A stretch of DNA of 16,827 bases from an uncultured Faecalibacterium sp. (GCA_934525405.1 CAKSZF010000027.1:1-16827); one strand, 5' to 3'. Counted from the first letter of the stretch, positions 8,330 through 14,774 are shown. Notes: generated from the sequence alone by a model not told the origin. Made by a program: numbers and translations.

Positions 8330-10192
8330 TTAGTTGGCAGCTTCCTTGCTGGCGCTGGTCTCAGTCTTGGAAGACGCGGGCTTTTCCTCTTTAGAAGAAG
8401 CCGGTTTTTCCTCCTTGGAGGAAGCTGAATGTTCCTGCTTAGAGGAGGCAGGTTTTTCCTCCTTGGAAGAAGAGCTGCTCTGCGAAGAAGAACCGGGCTT
8501 TTCCACCTTAGAAGAAGGCGCAGAGGAAGCAGGCTTCTCCACCTTGGAGGAACTGCCAGTGCTTTCAGAAGTACCGTTCGAGGAGGAAGAAGTGGGCTTA
8601 TCCTCCTTGGAAGAGGCCGGTTTGTCCTCCTTAGAGGAAGATGTTTCTTCCTTGGAAGAAGCAGGCTTATCCTCCTTAGAGGATGCACCAGAACTGCTGG
8701 TGCTGCTGGACGAGCTGGACGGTGCACCGCTGACTGTAAGTTCCAGCTTGTTGCTGGTCACGGTGCAGTCGTTATAGCTGGCGGTGGCGTACACCCGGAA
8801 GGTGCCGCCCAGCATAGAGGGGTCCACCTCGCCCTTTACGGTGGTCTTACCGGCAGCTTGTGTCACCTCGCTGCCATTGACATACCAGCGGATGCTGGAA
8901 GCGTCCAGATACTTGCCCTTGAGGGTAGCTTTAAAGGTGTAGGAATCTCCCAGCACAGCCTTGCCGCTGCTGCTGATCTGGATAGAGGCTGCCGCAAACA
9001 CAGCAGTCACATCCACGTTCTGGTCAAAATTGGTATCGGTGCGGGTGCGCTTGGTCACGCCATCGCTCCACTTGACGAACACATAGCCGTCATCCGGCAC
9101 AGCGGTAACAGTCACGCTCTGGGCGGCGCTGGTCACCTTGACCGTAAGGGACTTACCGCTCTCATTGCCGCAGGTCAGGGTGCCGCCGCCGGTTTTATCC
9201 ACACGGTAACCGGCCTGATACTCCGTTTTTTCCTCAACAGCCGAGGAAGAGACTTCCTCCGAGCTGCTGGGCGCTTCCACCGCAGAGCTGGGGTTGGCGG
9301 TATATTCGGCGCGGGTGGGGATGTTATTGGTATCCGGGCGGCGATCCTCGGTCTCATAGGCGTGGGTGCGCAGATACTTCAGCAGCACCTTCAGGCCTGC
9401 AGGTTTGAGGTGGATATCGCCGCTCTGGTAATAATCGACATTGCCATAGCCGTTGGCGTCCTTGAGCGCCTCGGCAGAGTTGAGGAACTTGACCCCCAGC
9501 TGCTCACACATGGTCAGCAGCGCCATGTTGAAATCATCAATGCGGGTCTGGTCCATATTGGGGTAATTGGAGTGGTTGGACGGAACCGGCGGCACCGTGT
9601 TGACGATGATATCAGTATAGGGATAGCTGGCCTGAATGGCCTGTACCAGCGCGGTGTAGTTGCTGATAAAGTCCTCGGTATTCATGCCGTTATCGTTGGT
9701 GCCCAGCATGATGACCACCCGGCGGGGCTTCATTTTTGCCACTGCCTGTGCGATGGTGTAACGGTTATCGTCCCGCTTAAAAGTGACGATGCCTTCGTTC
9801 AGGGCGGCACTGGTACCAATGCCTTCTTTGGCACAGAACTGCTGCAGCGAAATCAGACCGTTGGCGTACAAACGCACCGTGTTGGAATCGCCGATAAAAA
9901 GGGTCTGCTCCTGATAGGCGTCACCAGCATCAGCAGTCCCGGTGAGCAGTGCGCTGGAAGTCTCGTTGATCTGGTAGTGGTCGGAGATATCCTCCTCCCC
10001 TTCCGGTGCGGGCGCGGGGGTAATAATGGAAGAATCCCCCGGCTGCTCCGTCGGGTTCTTGCCCCGCTTGAGCATGGTAAGGGTGATGCCGATGGTCAGC
10101 AGCGCCGCCAGTGCACACACGATGCACACCAGCACCGCCTGCTTCTGCATCGGGGTCAGAGCCTGATTCTCCTTTTGGTTATTGCTTCTCAT
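8330..10192 (-). CDS. Membrane-anchored SGNH/GDSL hydrolase with surface repeat tail
   Basis: A 620-residue protein with a clear modular layout. Residues 1-17 are cytoplasmic and polar; 18-41 form one membrane segment with positive residues (KRGK) after it and no obvious cleavage site, so it is probably a membrane-anchored extracellular protein. Residues about 95-275 are an SGNH esterase domain: block I FIGDSNT (nucleophile S103), block III GTNDN (N166) and block V GDIHL (H261). Residues about 332-400 resemble the 'bacterial repeat' beta module (VPDDGYVFVKWSDG), and 402-488 an Ig-like module. Residues 489-620 are a Ser-rich tail of SSKEEKPA-type repeats with no LPxTG. It probably de-acylates an envelope or dietary polysaccharide; the substrate is unknown. 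AAGGAG precedes the ATG by 12 nt; the gph-like gene ends 39 nt upstream. Confidence 0.88.
   Translation of the reverse strand: MRSNNQKENQALTPMQKQAVLVCIVCALAALLTIGITLTMLKRGKNPTEQPGDSSIITPAPAPEGEEDISDHYQINETSSALLTGTADAGDAYQEQTLFIGDSNTVRLYANGLISLQQFCAKEGIGTSAALNEGIVTFKRDDNRYTIAQAVAKMKPRRVVIMLGTNDNGMNTEDFISNYTALVQAIQASYPYTDIIVNTVPPVPSNHSNYPNMDQTRIDDFNMALLTMCEQLGVKFLNSAEALKDANGYGNVDYYQSGDIHLKPAGLKVLLKYLRTHAYETEDRRPDTNNIPTRAEYTANPSSAVEAPSSSEEVSSSAVEEKTEYQAGYRVDKTGGGTLTCGNESGKSLTVKVTSAAQSVTVTAVPDDGYVFVKWSDGVTKRTRTDTNFDQNVDVTAVFAAASIQISSSGKAVLGDSYTFKATLKGKYLDASSIRWYVNGSEVTQAAGKTTVKGEVDPSMLGGTFRVYATASYNDCTVTSNKLELTVSGAPSSSSSSTSSSGASSKEDKPASSKEETSSSKEDKPASSKEDKPTSSSSNGTSESTGSSSKVEKPASSAPSSKVEKPGSSSQSSSSSKEEKPASSKQEHSASSKEEKPASSKEEKPASSKTETSASKEAAN
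8333..8728 (-). repeat. Degenerate 24-bp coding repeats (SSKEEKPA tail)
   Basis: This stretch encodes the C-terminal 132 residues of the SGNH protein. The octapeptide SSKE(E/D)KPA recurs, with variants SSKVEKPA, SSKEETSS and SSKQEHSA, interleaved with poly-Ser runs. Read on the plus strand, the pattern TCCTCCTTGGAGGAAGC and relatives recurs at 24-nt spacing. Such tracts change length by slippage or recombination and usually act as flexible, wall-spanning stalks. Confidence 0.85.
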
Positions 10193-10231
10193 ATTCTATC
10201 CATTCTCCTTCCGAAGGAATGAAACTTCCTG

Positions 10232-10906
10232 TCATACCCGGGCTGCCAGCAGCCGGTCGGTAAGGTCGGCGCAGCTTTCGGCCAGCAGCACCGGATGGAA
10301 GGGCTCCAGCTCTTCCCGGCTGCCGTAACCGTACAGCACACCGGCAGCATCCAGACCGCAGTCGGCAGCGCCCCGCATATCATCGTTGCGGTCGCCCACC
10401 ATCAGTACCCGCTTGCCCTGCAAGGCGGGCTGGCTGAGCACATAACGCACGACCTCGGTCTTGGTGTCCCGGCTTTCGTCCATAGAGGCACCGCCGATAA
10501 AATCAAAATACTGTGCCAGCCCCTGCTCTTCCAGAATGGGCGTGACCACCTTGGTGGGCTTGGAGGTAGCGGTGCACAGGAGAAAACCGGCCTGTTTCAG
10601 GGTTTGCAGCATCTGCGGAACGCCCGGGAACACGGCACACTCGTGGCTGCCCTTCACCGCGTAGCTCGTGCGGTAAAGGTCGGTAGCCTTTTCGATCAGT
10701 GCCAGGTCGGTAAAGTGTTCGCCGAAGCTTTTGCGCAGCGGCGGACCCAGATACCGGCGCAGGTTTACGCCGGATACATCCACACCCATGGTGCAGAAAA
10801 CCTCTTGCAATGTATGAATGATACCGGGGGCCGAATCGATCAGCGTCCCGTCCACATCAAATAGGATTGCATCATAATGCAGCAATGTTATATTCCTCGC
10901 TTTCAT
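10232..10906 (-). CDS. HAD-family phosphatase, phosphoglycolate phosphatase-like
   Basis: A 224-residue HAD hydrolase of the Gph/PGP type. Motif I is DVDGTLIDSAPG (D17, D19), motif II TSKP (S115), motif III K149 and motif IV GDRNDD (D172, D175/D176). A helical C1 cap follows motif I. Phosphoglycolate or another small phosphate ester is the likely substrate, but this cannot be read from the sequence. Start choice is not settled. The ATG at 10906 has only a GGA 9 nt upstream and lies about 9 nt after the expected transcription start. An in-frame TTG at 10885 has GAGG at 9-nt spacing, would give 217 residues, and would place motif I closer to the N-terminus as is usual. I list the ATG as the default. 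It heads the operon running to the Gx-type membrane protein. Confidence 0.88.
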   Translation of the reverse strand: MKARNITLLHYDAILFDVDGTLIDSAPGIIHTLQEVFCTMGVDVSGVNLRRYLGPPLRKSFGEHFTDLALIEKATDLYRTSYAVKGSHECAVFPGVPQMLQTLKQAGFLLCTATSKPTKVVTPILEEQGLAQYFDFIGGASMDESRDTKTEVVRYVLSQPALQGKRVLMVGDRNDDMRGAADCGLDAAGVLYGYGSREELEPFHPVLLAESCADLTDRLLAARV

Positions 10907-10921
10907 GGTGATACATCCAAT

Positions 10922-10950
10922 AGTATAGCACAGATTTGATACATCAGCAA
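10922..10950 (-). promoter_or_regulatory. Probable extended -10 promoter of the gph-SGNH operon
   Basis: On the minus strand, TTGCTG (10945-10950) and TATACT (10922-10927) are 17 nt apart, and TGC directly precedes the -10, giving the extended form TGCTATACT. The expected start near 10915 leaves a leader of only about 9 nt to the first ATG. Confidence 0.55.
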
Positions 10951-11031
10951 TTCCAACAAAAGATTTTTCTGTCTCTTATGCAGAATTTTCACGGACGTAC
11001 CAGCAAAAAGAAGGATTCTTTGCCGTGAAAA

Positions 11032-11069
11032 CGGGATAGCGGAACGCCCGCAGACGTTCCGCTATCCCG
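11032..11069 (-). terminator. Intrinsic terminator after the yerC/108-aa operon
   Basis: A perfect 15-bp stem, CGGGATAGCGGAACG (11032-11046) with CGTTCCGCTATCCCG (11055-11069), encloses an 8-nt loop. On the minus strand it is followed by TTTTC. It lies 29 nt past the stop of the 108-aa gene and upstream of the gph-like promoter, so it separates the two operons. Confidence 0.85.
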
Positions 11070-11098
11070 AAATCTAAAATTATTTTCTGCCGATATGG

Positions 11099-11425
11099 TT
11101 ACTGCGCAGGCGATGGGCAGCCGCTGTCCCCCGGGACATAGAGGTTGTTGGAAACGAACTCCAGCTTATCCTTGAGCACCAGTTCAAGGTTTGCTACGGC
11201 GTGCACCATGTTGGTGGCAGAGTCGTTCACCTCCAGCAGCTTGCAAAGATCCAGACCATCCAGATCCATGGCCTTCTGCATCTTCCGGCTTTCAGCGCAC
11301 AGGATGTGGCTGAGCGCTGTTTCCTGCAGGGCAATGCTTTCCATCAGGTCCACAACAGCCTGATCCAAGCTGACCTTTGGCATCTCCGGGCACTGAGAAC
11401 GGGCACAGGGGGTATCGATCATCAT
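11099..11425 (-). CDS. Conserved-looking helical hypothetical protein, 108 aa
   Basis: The function is not recognised. The protein has a short Cys-containing N-terminus (C7, C12), then two predicted long amphipathic helices (about residues 19-55 and 64-93), and a C-terminus ending in GDSGCPSPAQ. The segment VVDLMESIALQETALSHILCAESRKMQ resembles a helical motif (ESIALxExALxHIxxAE) that I recall from small Clostridia proteins of unknown role, but I cannot name a family. There is no signal peptide or membrane helix. Translation starts at the first of two adjacent ATGs (11425 or 11422); AAGGAAGG lies about 9 nt upstream. That site sits in the loop of an inverted repeat whose arm overlaps the start codon. 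The gene follows yerC by 59 nt with no promoter seen between them, and ends in a strong terminator. Confidence 0.75.
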   Translation of the reverse strand: MMIDTPCARSQCPEMPKVSLDQAVVDLMESIALQETALSHILCAESRKMQKAMDLDGLDLCKLLEVNDSATNMVHAVANLELVLKDKLEFVSNNLYVPGDSGCPSPAQ

Positions 11426-11460
11426 AGGGCAAAACCTTCCTTTCCGGTCGTGTGCCCTAT
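11424..11460 (-). promoter_or_regulatory. Inverted repeat enclosing the ribosome binding site of the 108-aa gene
   Basis: Perfect 8-nt arms ATAGGGCA (11424-11431) and TGCCCTAT (11453-11460) flank a 21-nt loop. In the minus-strand mRNA the loop holds the AAGGAAGG ribosome binding site, and the downstream arm includes the first two bases of the AUG. Folding would hinder initiation, suggesting translational control or coupling to yerC translation. The role is inferred from position. Confidence 0.5.
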
Positions 11461-11484
11461 CCTATGCTGCGGCGGGTGCGGCTG

Positions 11485-11793
11485 TTACTGCTTTTCTGCC
11501 TGTGCGCGCACCTTCTCGATGGTGTCACGATAGCCGCCGGAGCCGTATTGGATGCAGCGATTGATGCGGCTGATGGTGGCGGTGCTGATCTCCACCGCCT
11601 TGACGATCTGCTCATAGGTAGCACCGTCCAGCAGCAGCTTTGCCGCCTGCAAACGCTGTGCCATATCCGAGATCTCTTTTACGGTGCACAGATCCTCAAA
11701 AAAGGCGTAGCACTCTTCCCGGCTCTCCAAACTGAGGATGGCATCAAACAGCGCATCTGTTGTCTCGTTTCTTCTTGAATTTTTGTCAGCCAT
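11485..11793 (-). CDS. yerC: TrpR/YerC-family DNA-binding protein
   Basis: A 102-residue, all-helical protein of the YerC/YecD family related to the Trp repressor. The region EISDMAQRLQAAKLLLDGATYEQIVKAVEISTATISRI (about residues 40-77) contains the TrpR-type helix-turn-helix, with the recognition helix near STATISRINRCIQ. These proteins are presumed transcriptional regulators; target and ligand are poorly known. I chose the ATG at 11793 because AAGGAG stands 7 nt upstream; the longer frame from 11832 would add 13 residues (an Ala/Ile/Arg-rich stretch) with no such site. A promoter with an internal dyad lies at 11873-11901, suggesting self-regulation. It is divergent from the T-box/cstA unit and is followed by the 108-aa gene. 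Confidence 0.88.
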   Translation of the reverse strand: MADKNSRRNETTDALFDAILSLESREECYAFFEDLCTVKEISDMAQRLQAAKLLLDGATYEQIVKAVEISTATISRINRCIQYGSGGYRDTIEKVRAQAEKQ

Positions 11794-11818
11794 TGTTTTT
11801 CTCCTTATTATAATAGCG

Positions 11819-11850
11819 GCGGCAGCGGGCAAAACAGACGATGCTGCCGC
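11819..11850. repeat. 8-bp inverted repeat in the yerC leader
   Basis: Arms GCGGCAGC (11819-11826) and GCTGCCGC (11843-11850) are separated by 16 nt. They lie between the yerC promoter and its ribosome binding site, so they could form a leader hairpin or an operator. No function is demonstrated. Confidence 0.4.
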
Positions 11851-11872
11851 GCGGGATATTCTGCACCTTATT

Positions 11873-11901
11873 ACTTTAGCACTTCAAAGTGTGAAAGTCA
11901 A
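11873..11901 (-). promoter_or_regulatory. Probable yerC promoter with an internal dyad
   Basis: On the minus strand, TTGACT (11896-11901; 5 of 6 consensus) and TAAAGT (11873-11878; 4 of 6) are spaced by 17 nt. Between them is the dyad CACTT-TG-AAGTG (11880-11891), a typical place for a repressor operator. The leader to the yerC ATG would be about 75 nt. Confidence 0.6.
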
Positions 11902-12035
11902 GACCTGTTGGTGAATGCTTTTCAATTGTATACGTGTTTAGTTTTATTCTCTTCACACATGAAAGAAAATCACCTAAAAATTATTCCCGGAAAATGGCTT
12001 GAATTGGCGCTTCCTCTGAACTTGTGACAGAAATA
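11902..12035. other. AT-rich divergent intergenic spacer
   Basis: This stretch lies between the yerC and cstA promoters. It is distinctly AT-rich compared with its surroundings and holds no coding frame with a ribosome binding site. A loose resemblance to a CcpA cre site at 11927-11940 has too many mismatches to call. It probably holds regulator-binding sites, but I see none that I can name. Confidence 0.5.
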
Positions 12036-12064
12036 TTGACAATTGGTGAAAAGCGGAATAAAGT
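12036..12064 (+). promoter_or_regulatory. Promoter of the T-box/cstA transcript
   Basis: A perfect -35 TTGACA (12036-12041) lies 17 nt from TAAAGT (12059-12064). Transcription is expected to begin near 12071, about 15 nt before the base of T-box Stem I and about 425 nt ahead of the cstA start. Confidence 0.75.
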
Positions 12065-12071
12065 AGAACAC

Positions 12072-12412
12072 AATCATTCAGCAAATGCAAGGAACAGGAC
12101 ATGATCTTCTGCATCACCCTCTTTCAGCGAGCCGCTTCTCGGGTGAAAAAGCGGCAGTCAGGAGCAGAGGACCCTCGCCTGCGAGCAGCCTGTGTGAACC
12201 GGGTTTTGTGCCCCTTAGTAGCACGGTGCCGTCCAGCCCACGTTATCGGGCAGCATGGTCAGTGTACCATGCGTGGGAGAGTGGCTGTCCTAAGACAGCA
12301 AGCGAAGTGGTACCGCGGAGTAATGCCCCTGCCCTGGCAGGCGGGAGCAGAAGCCTTCGTCTTCGGAACGTGGCCGAAACACCGGTCATGTGCTGAGGAC
12401 GAAGGTTTTTTT
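12072..12412 (+). promoter_or_regulatory. T-box riboswitch leader of cstA (best specifier CUC, leucine)
   Basis: A tRNA-sensing leader that ends transcription early unless uncharged tRNA binds. Stem I reads as TGC/GCA at the base (12086-12088/12185-12187), a K-turn with tandem G-A pairs (12092-12093/12183-12184), and a CAGG/CCTG helix (12095-12098/12178-12181). The specifier loop has ATGA on the 5' side and CCCTCG on the 3' side. Above it are TCTTCTGC/GCAGAGGA (12105-12112/12164-12171) and the distal stem GCCGCTT/AAGCGGC with the GCGAGCC motif. Codon CUC (12174-12176) followed by G fits the usual codon-purine layout. Stem III is GCTGTC/GACAGC (12284-12299). The T-box AGTGGTACCGCGG (12306-12318) has UGGU, matching a tRNA with A73 such as tRNA-Leu. 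CGAAG (12303-12307) can pair with CTTCG (12355-12359) as antiterminator, blocking the terminator. Family call very sure; leucine moderate. Confidence 0.95.
12354..12412 (+). terminator. T-box regulated intrinsic terminator
   Basis: Arms CCTTCGTC (12354-12361) and GACGAAGG (12398-12405) are followed by seven T residues (12406-12412). The inner part contains a second small stem, TTCGG/CCGAA. The 5' arm is shared with the antiterminator, which makes the two folds mutually exclusive. Confidence 0.92.
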
Positions 12413-12496
12413 ACACTCTGGGGCAACGCTTTGTCGGACGGCAGCCTATCGTTCCGAACCTGTTGCGGAGTGAAAAAAGGAAAGAGGTAGAAAACT

Positions 12497-14224
12497 ATGA
12501 ATACGCTGGTCATCGTATTGATCGCAGCGGTGTGCCTGTTTGGCGCTTATGTGCTTTACGGCCGCTGGCTGGCTAACAAATGGGGCGTCGACCCCGCTGC
12601 CAAGACCCCGGCAGTGGTCCACGAGGACGGCCGGGACTATGTGCCCACCAACGGCTGGACGGTGTTTGCCCACCAGTTCAGCTCCATTGCCGGTGCAGGC
12701 CCTGTTACCGGCGCCATTCAGGCCGCAGCCTTCGGCTGGCTGCCGGTTCTGCTGTGGGTGCTGCTGGGCGGCATCTTCTTCGGCGCTGTCACCGACTTTG
12801 GTGCCCTGTATGCTTCCGTTAAGAATGACGGCAAGAGCATGGGTATGCTGATTGAAAAGTACATCGGCAAGACCGGCCGCAAGCTGTTCCTGCTGTTCTG
12901 CTGGCTGTTCTGCGGCATCGTGATTGCCGCTTTTGCGGACATGGTTGCCGGCACCTTCAATGCCTTTGGCGCAGACGGCGCAATGGTTGAGGCTGCCAAG
13001 ACCAACGGTGCTGCCGGCATGGTGTCCATCATGTTCATGGTGTTCGCCGTTATCTTTGGCCTGCTGCAGAAAAAGTTCAACTTCTCCGGCTGGAAGGAAA
13101 GCGTTATCAGCATCGTGTTCATCGTGCTGTCCTTTGTCATCGGCGCAAACCTGCCTCTGATCCTGGGCAAGGCCGCTTGGAGCTACATCACCTTTGTGTA
13201 TATCTTCTTTGCCGCTGTGCTGCCCATGTGGCTGCTCAAGCAGCCCCGTGACCACATGACCACCTTTATGTTCGTGGCCATGATCGTGGGTGCTGTGGTT
13301 GGCCTGCTGGTGGCACACCCCACCATGAACCTGCCTGTGTTCACCGGCTTTACCAACGAAAAGCTGGGCACCATGTTCCCCATCCTGTTCGTCACCGTGG
13401 CCTGCGGTGCAGTTTCCGGCTTCCACAGCCTTGTTTCCTCCGGTACTTCCTCCAAGACCGTTGAGAACGAGAAGGATATGCTGAAGGTCGGCTACGGTGC
13501 CATGATCCTTGAAAGCCTGCTGGCTGTTCTGGCTCTGTGCGTAGCCGGTGCTGCCGCAGCTGCCGACGGCACCCCTGCTGCCGGTACCCCGTTCCAGATC
13601 TTCAGCCGCGGCGTTGCCGGTTTCTTTGAGATGTTCGGTGTGCCCGCCTACGCTGCCACCGTGTTCATGACCATGTGCGTTTCCGCACTGGCTCTGACCA
13701 GTCTGGATGCCGTGGCCCGCATTGGCCGCATGAGCTTCCAGGAGCTGTTCAGCGTGGACGACATGGAGCACGCTGAGGGCTGGCGCAAGCTGTTCTGCAA
13801 TGTGTACTTCTCCACCTTCATCACTCTGGTGTTCGGCTTCATCCTGACCAAGATCGGCTACGCCAACATCTGGCCTCTGTTCGGTTCTGCCAACCAGCTG
13901 CTGAGCGCACTGGTGCTGGCTACCCTGTGCGTGTTCCTGAAGGTGACCGGCCGCAGCAACAAGATGCTGTTCCCCCCGCTGGTCATCATGCTGTGCGTCA
14001 CCTTTACCGCACTGGTGCAGCGCCTGATTGCTATGGTCAAGGCCATCAGCACCGCCGCTTCTGTTACTATCCCTGCCGGTGAGACCACCTGGGGCGCTGT
14101 ATTTATCGCAAACGGCCTGCAGCTGATCCTTGCTGTGCTGCTGATCGTGCTGGGTCTGAATATTGTGTTCCATTCCTTCTCCGCATACAAGAAGGCTGAG
14201 CACAACAGCGAAGCAAAAGTCTGA
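12497..14224 (+). CDS. cstA: CstA/BtsT-family carbon starvation transporter
   Basis: A 575-residue polytopic membrane protein of the CstA family, whose members import peptides (CstA) or pyruvate (BtsT) with protons. Family landmarks are RDYVPTN (46-52), FSSIAGAGPVTG (61-72), GWLPVLLW (80-87), GAVTDF (96-101), CGAVSGFHSLVSSGT (303-317) and FGSANQLLSALVLATLC (462-478). About 14-16 membrane segments are expected. The length is that of the short Gram-positive form (near 600) rather than the ~700 of E. coli. The ATG at 12497 has GAGG 9 nt upstream. Codon choice is strongly biased toward CTG, AAG, TTC and GGC, suggesting high expression. It is controlled by the T-box leader and ends in a terminator shared with the convergent GNAT gene. 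Substrate is not determined; amino-acid control favours peptides. Confidence 0.95.
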   Translation: MNTLVIVLIAAVCLFGAYVLYGRWLANKWGVDPAAKTPAVVHEDGRDYVPTNGWTVFAHQFSSIAGAGPVTGAIQAAAFGWLPVLLWVLLGGIFFGAVTDFGALYASVKNDGKSMGMLIEKYIGKTGRKLFLLFCWLFCGIVIAAFADMVAGTFNAFGADGAMVEAAKTNGAAGMVSIMFMVFAVIFGLLQKKFNFSGWKESVISIVFIVLSFVIGANLPLILGKAAWSYITFVYIFFAAVLPMWLLKQPRDHMTTFMFVAMIVGAVVGLLVAHPTMNLPVFTGFTNEKLGTMFPILFVTVACGAVSGFHSLVSSGTSSKTVENEKDMLKVGYGAMILESLLAVLALCVAGAAAAADGTPAAGTPFQIFSRGVAGFFEMFGVPAYAATVFMTMCVSALALTSLDAVARIGRMSFQELFSVDDMEHAEGWRKLFCNVYFSTFITLVFGFILTKIGYANIWPLFGSANQLLSALVLATLCVFLKVTGRSNKMLFPPLVIMLCVTFTALVQRLIAMVKAISTAASVTIPAGETTWGAVFIANGLQLILAVLLIVLGLNIVFHSFSAYKKAEHNSEAKV

Positions 14225-14261
14225 TCCTGCTTCTGCCATTCACAATCCTGTTTTCAATAAA

Positions 14262-14304
14262 CAAAACGCCGCTGACGATGCACAAAGCCGTCAGCGGCGT
14301 TTTG
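14262..14304. terminator. Bidirectional terminator between cstA and the GNAT gene
   Basis: The perfect arms AAAACGCCGCTGACG (14263-14277) and CGTCAGCGGCGTTTT (14289-14303), extended by one further C-G pair, have an 11-nt loop. T-rich sequence follows on both strands (TTTTGCTTTATT on plus, TTTTGTTTATTG on minus). It lies between convergent stops, so it serves both genes. Confidence 0.93.
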
Positions 14305-14306
14305 CT

Positions 14307-14774
14307 TTATTCCGGCAGTTCCATTTCATGTTCCATGGGTACAAAGCCGAACTTTTCATACAGCGGCCTGCCCATTGCGGTCGCTTCCAGCGAGATGGCC
14401 GTCACCCCGCGCCGGTGTGCATCCTCCACCAACCGGGTCAGGATGCGGGTCGCAATGCCCTGCCGCCGGTACTGCGGTGCGGTGTACAGATTCATAAGGT
14501 AGGCTTTCCGACCGGTGGGGTTATGGACGGTGGGCATGACCTGAAAATAGCTCACGGCGCCGGTGCCTGCCAGCGTTTCACCGTCCCAAAGGAGATACGC
14601 CGTGTGGGTGTTCTCGGCAAAGGCCTTCTGGTAATAGGTCCGTGTCTGGCTCTCCACCTCCGGCAGCGGAGTATCTTCCGGTAGCTGATTGGCTGCCCGC
14701 AGCACCCGGCAGCGCACCGCTACCAGCAATTCCAGCTCTGCCAGTGTGGCTTTCTGTTCGGTAAGGTTCAGCAA
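14307..14774 (-). CDS. GNAT-family N-acetyltransferase with TTG start
   Basis: A 155-residue acetyl-CoA-dependent acetyltransferase. The acetyl-CoA binding motif A is NLYTAPQYRRQGIATRIL (95-112, with the RRQGIA pyrophosphate loop). A typical C-terminal strand follows (ATAMGRPLYEKFGFVPMEHEMEL). The substrate is unknown. No suitable ATG exists: the frame upstream runs into the alpha/beta hydrolase gene. I chose TTG at 14774 because GGAGG lies 7 nt upstream and the resulting N-terminus (MLNLTEQKATLAEL) is normal for GNATs. The start overlaps the last 7 nt of the upstream hydrolase gene, so translation is probably coupled. A longer frame from 14987 would read through the hydrolase gene and is rejected. 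Confidence 0.87.
   Translation of the reverse strand: MLNLTEQKATLAELELLVAVRCRVLRAANQLPEDTPLPEVESQTRTYYQKAFAENTHTAYLLWDGETLAGTGAVSYFQVMPTVHNPTGRKAYLMNLYTAPQYRRQGIATRILTRLVEDAHRRGVTAISLEATAMGRPLYEKFGFVPMEHEMELPE

Noticed and set aside
8333..8728. CRISPR-like spaced repeats
   Set aside because: The 24-bp periodicity is in-frame coding repeat (SSKEEKPA) with no unique spacers and no cas genes nearby.
8429..10222. Plus-strand frame of 597 codons over the SGNH gene
   Set aside because: Codon-aligned antisense shadow; its composition mirrors the repeats of the real gene.
11927..11940. Possible CcpA cre site (TGTATACGTGTTTA) near the cstA promoter
   Set aside because: At least three mismatches to the cre consensus at key positions, and it lies about 100 nt upstream of the -35; not supportable by eye.
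12174..12178. UCG (Ser) as the T-box specifier
   Set aside because: It is followed by C rather than a purine, and tRNA-Ser has discriminator G, which does not pair with the UGGU bulge.
12446..14239. Minus-strand frame of 597 codons over cstA
   Set aside because: Antisense shadow of a strongly biased, highly expressed gene; the His/Gln/Gly-rich product has no family features.
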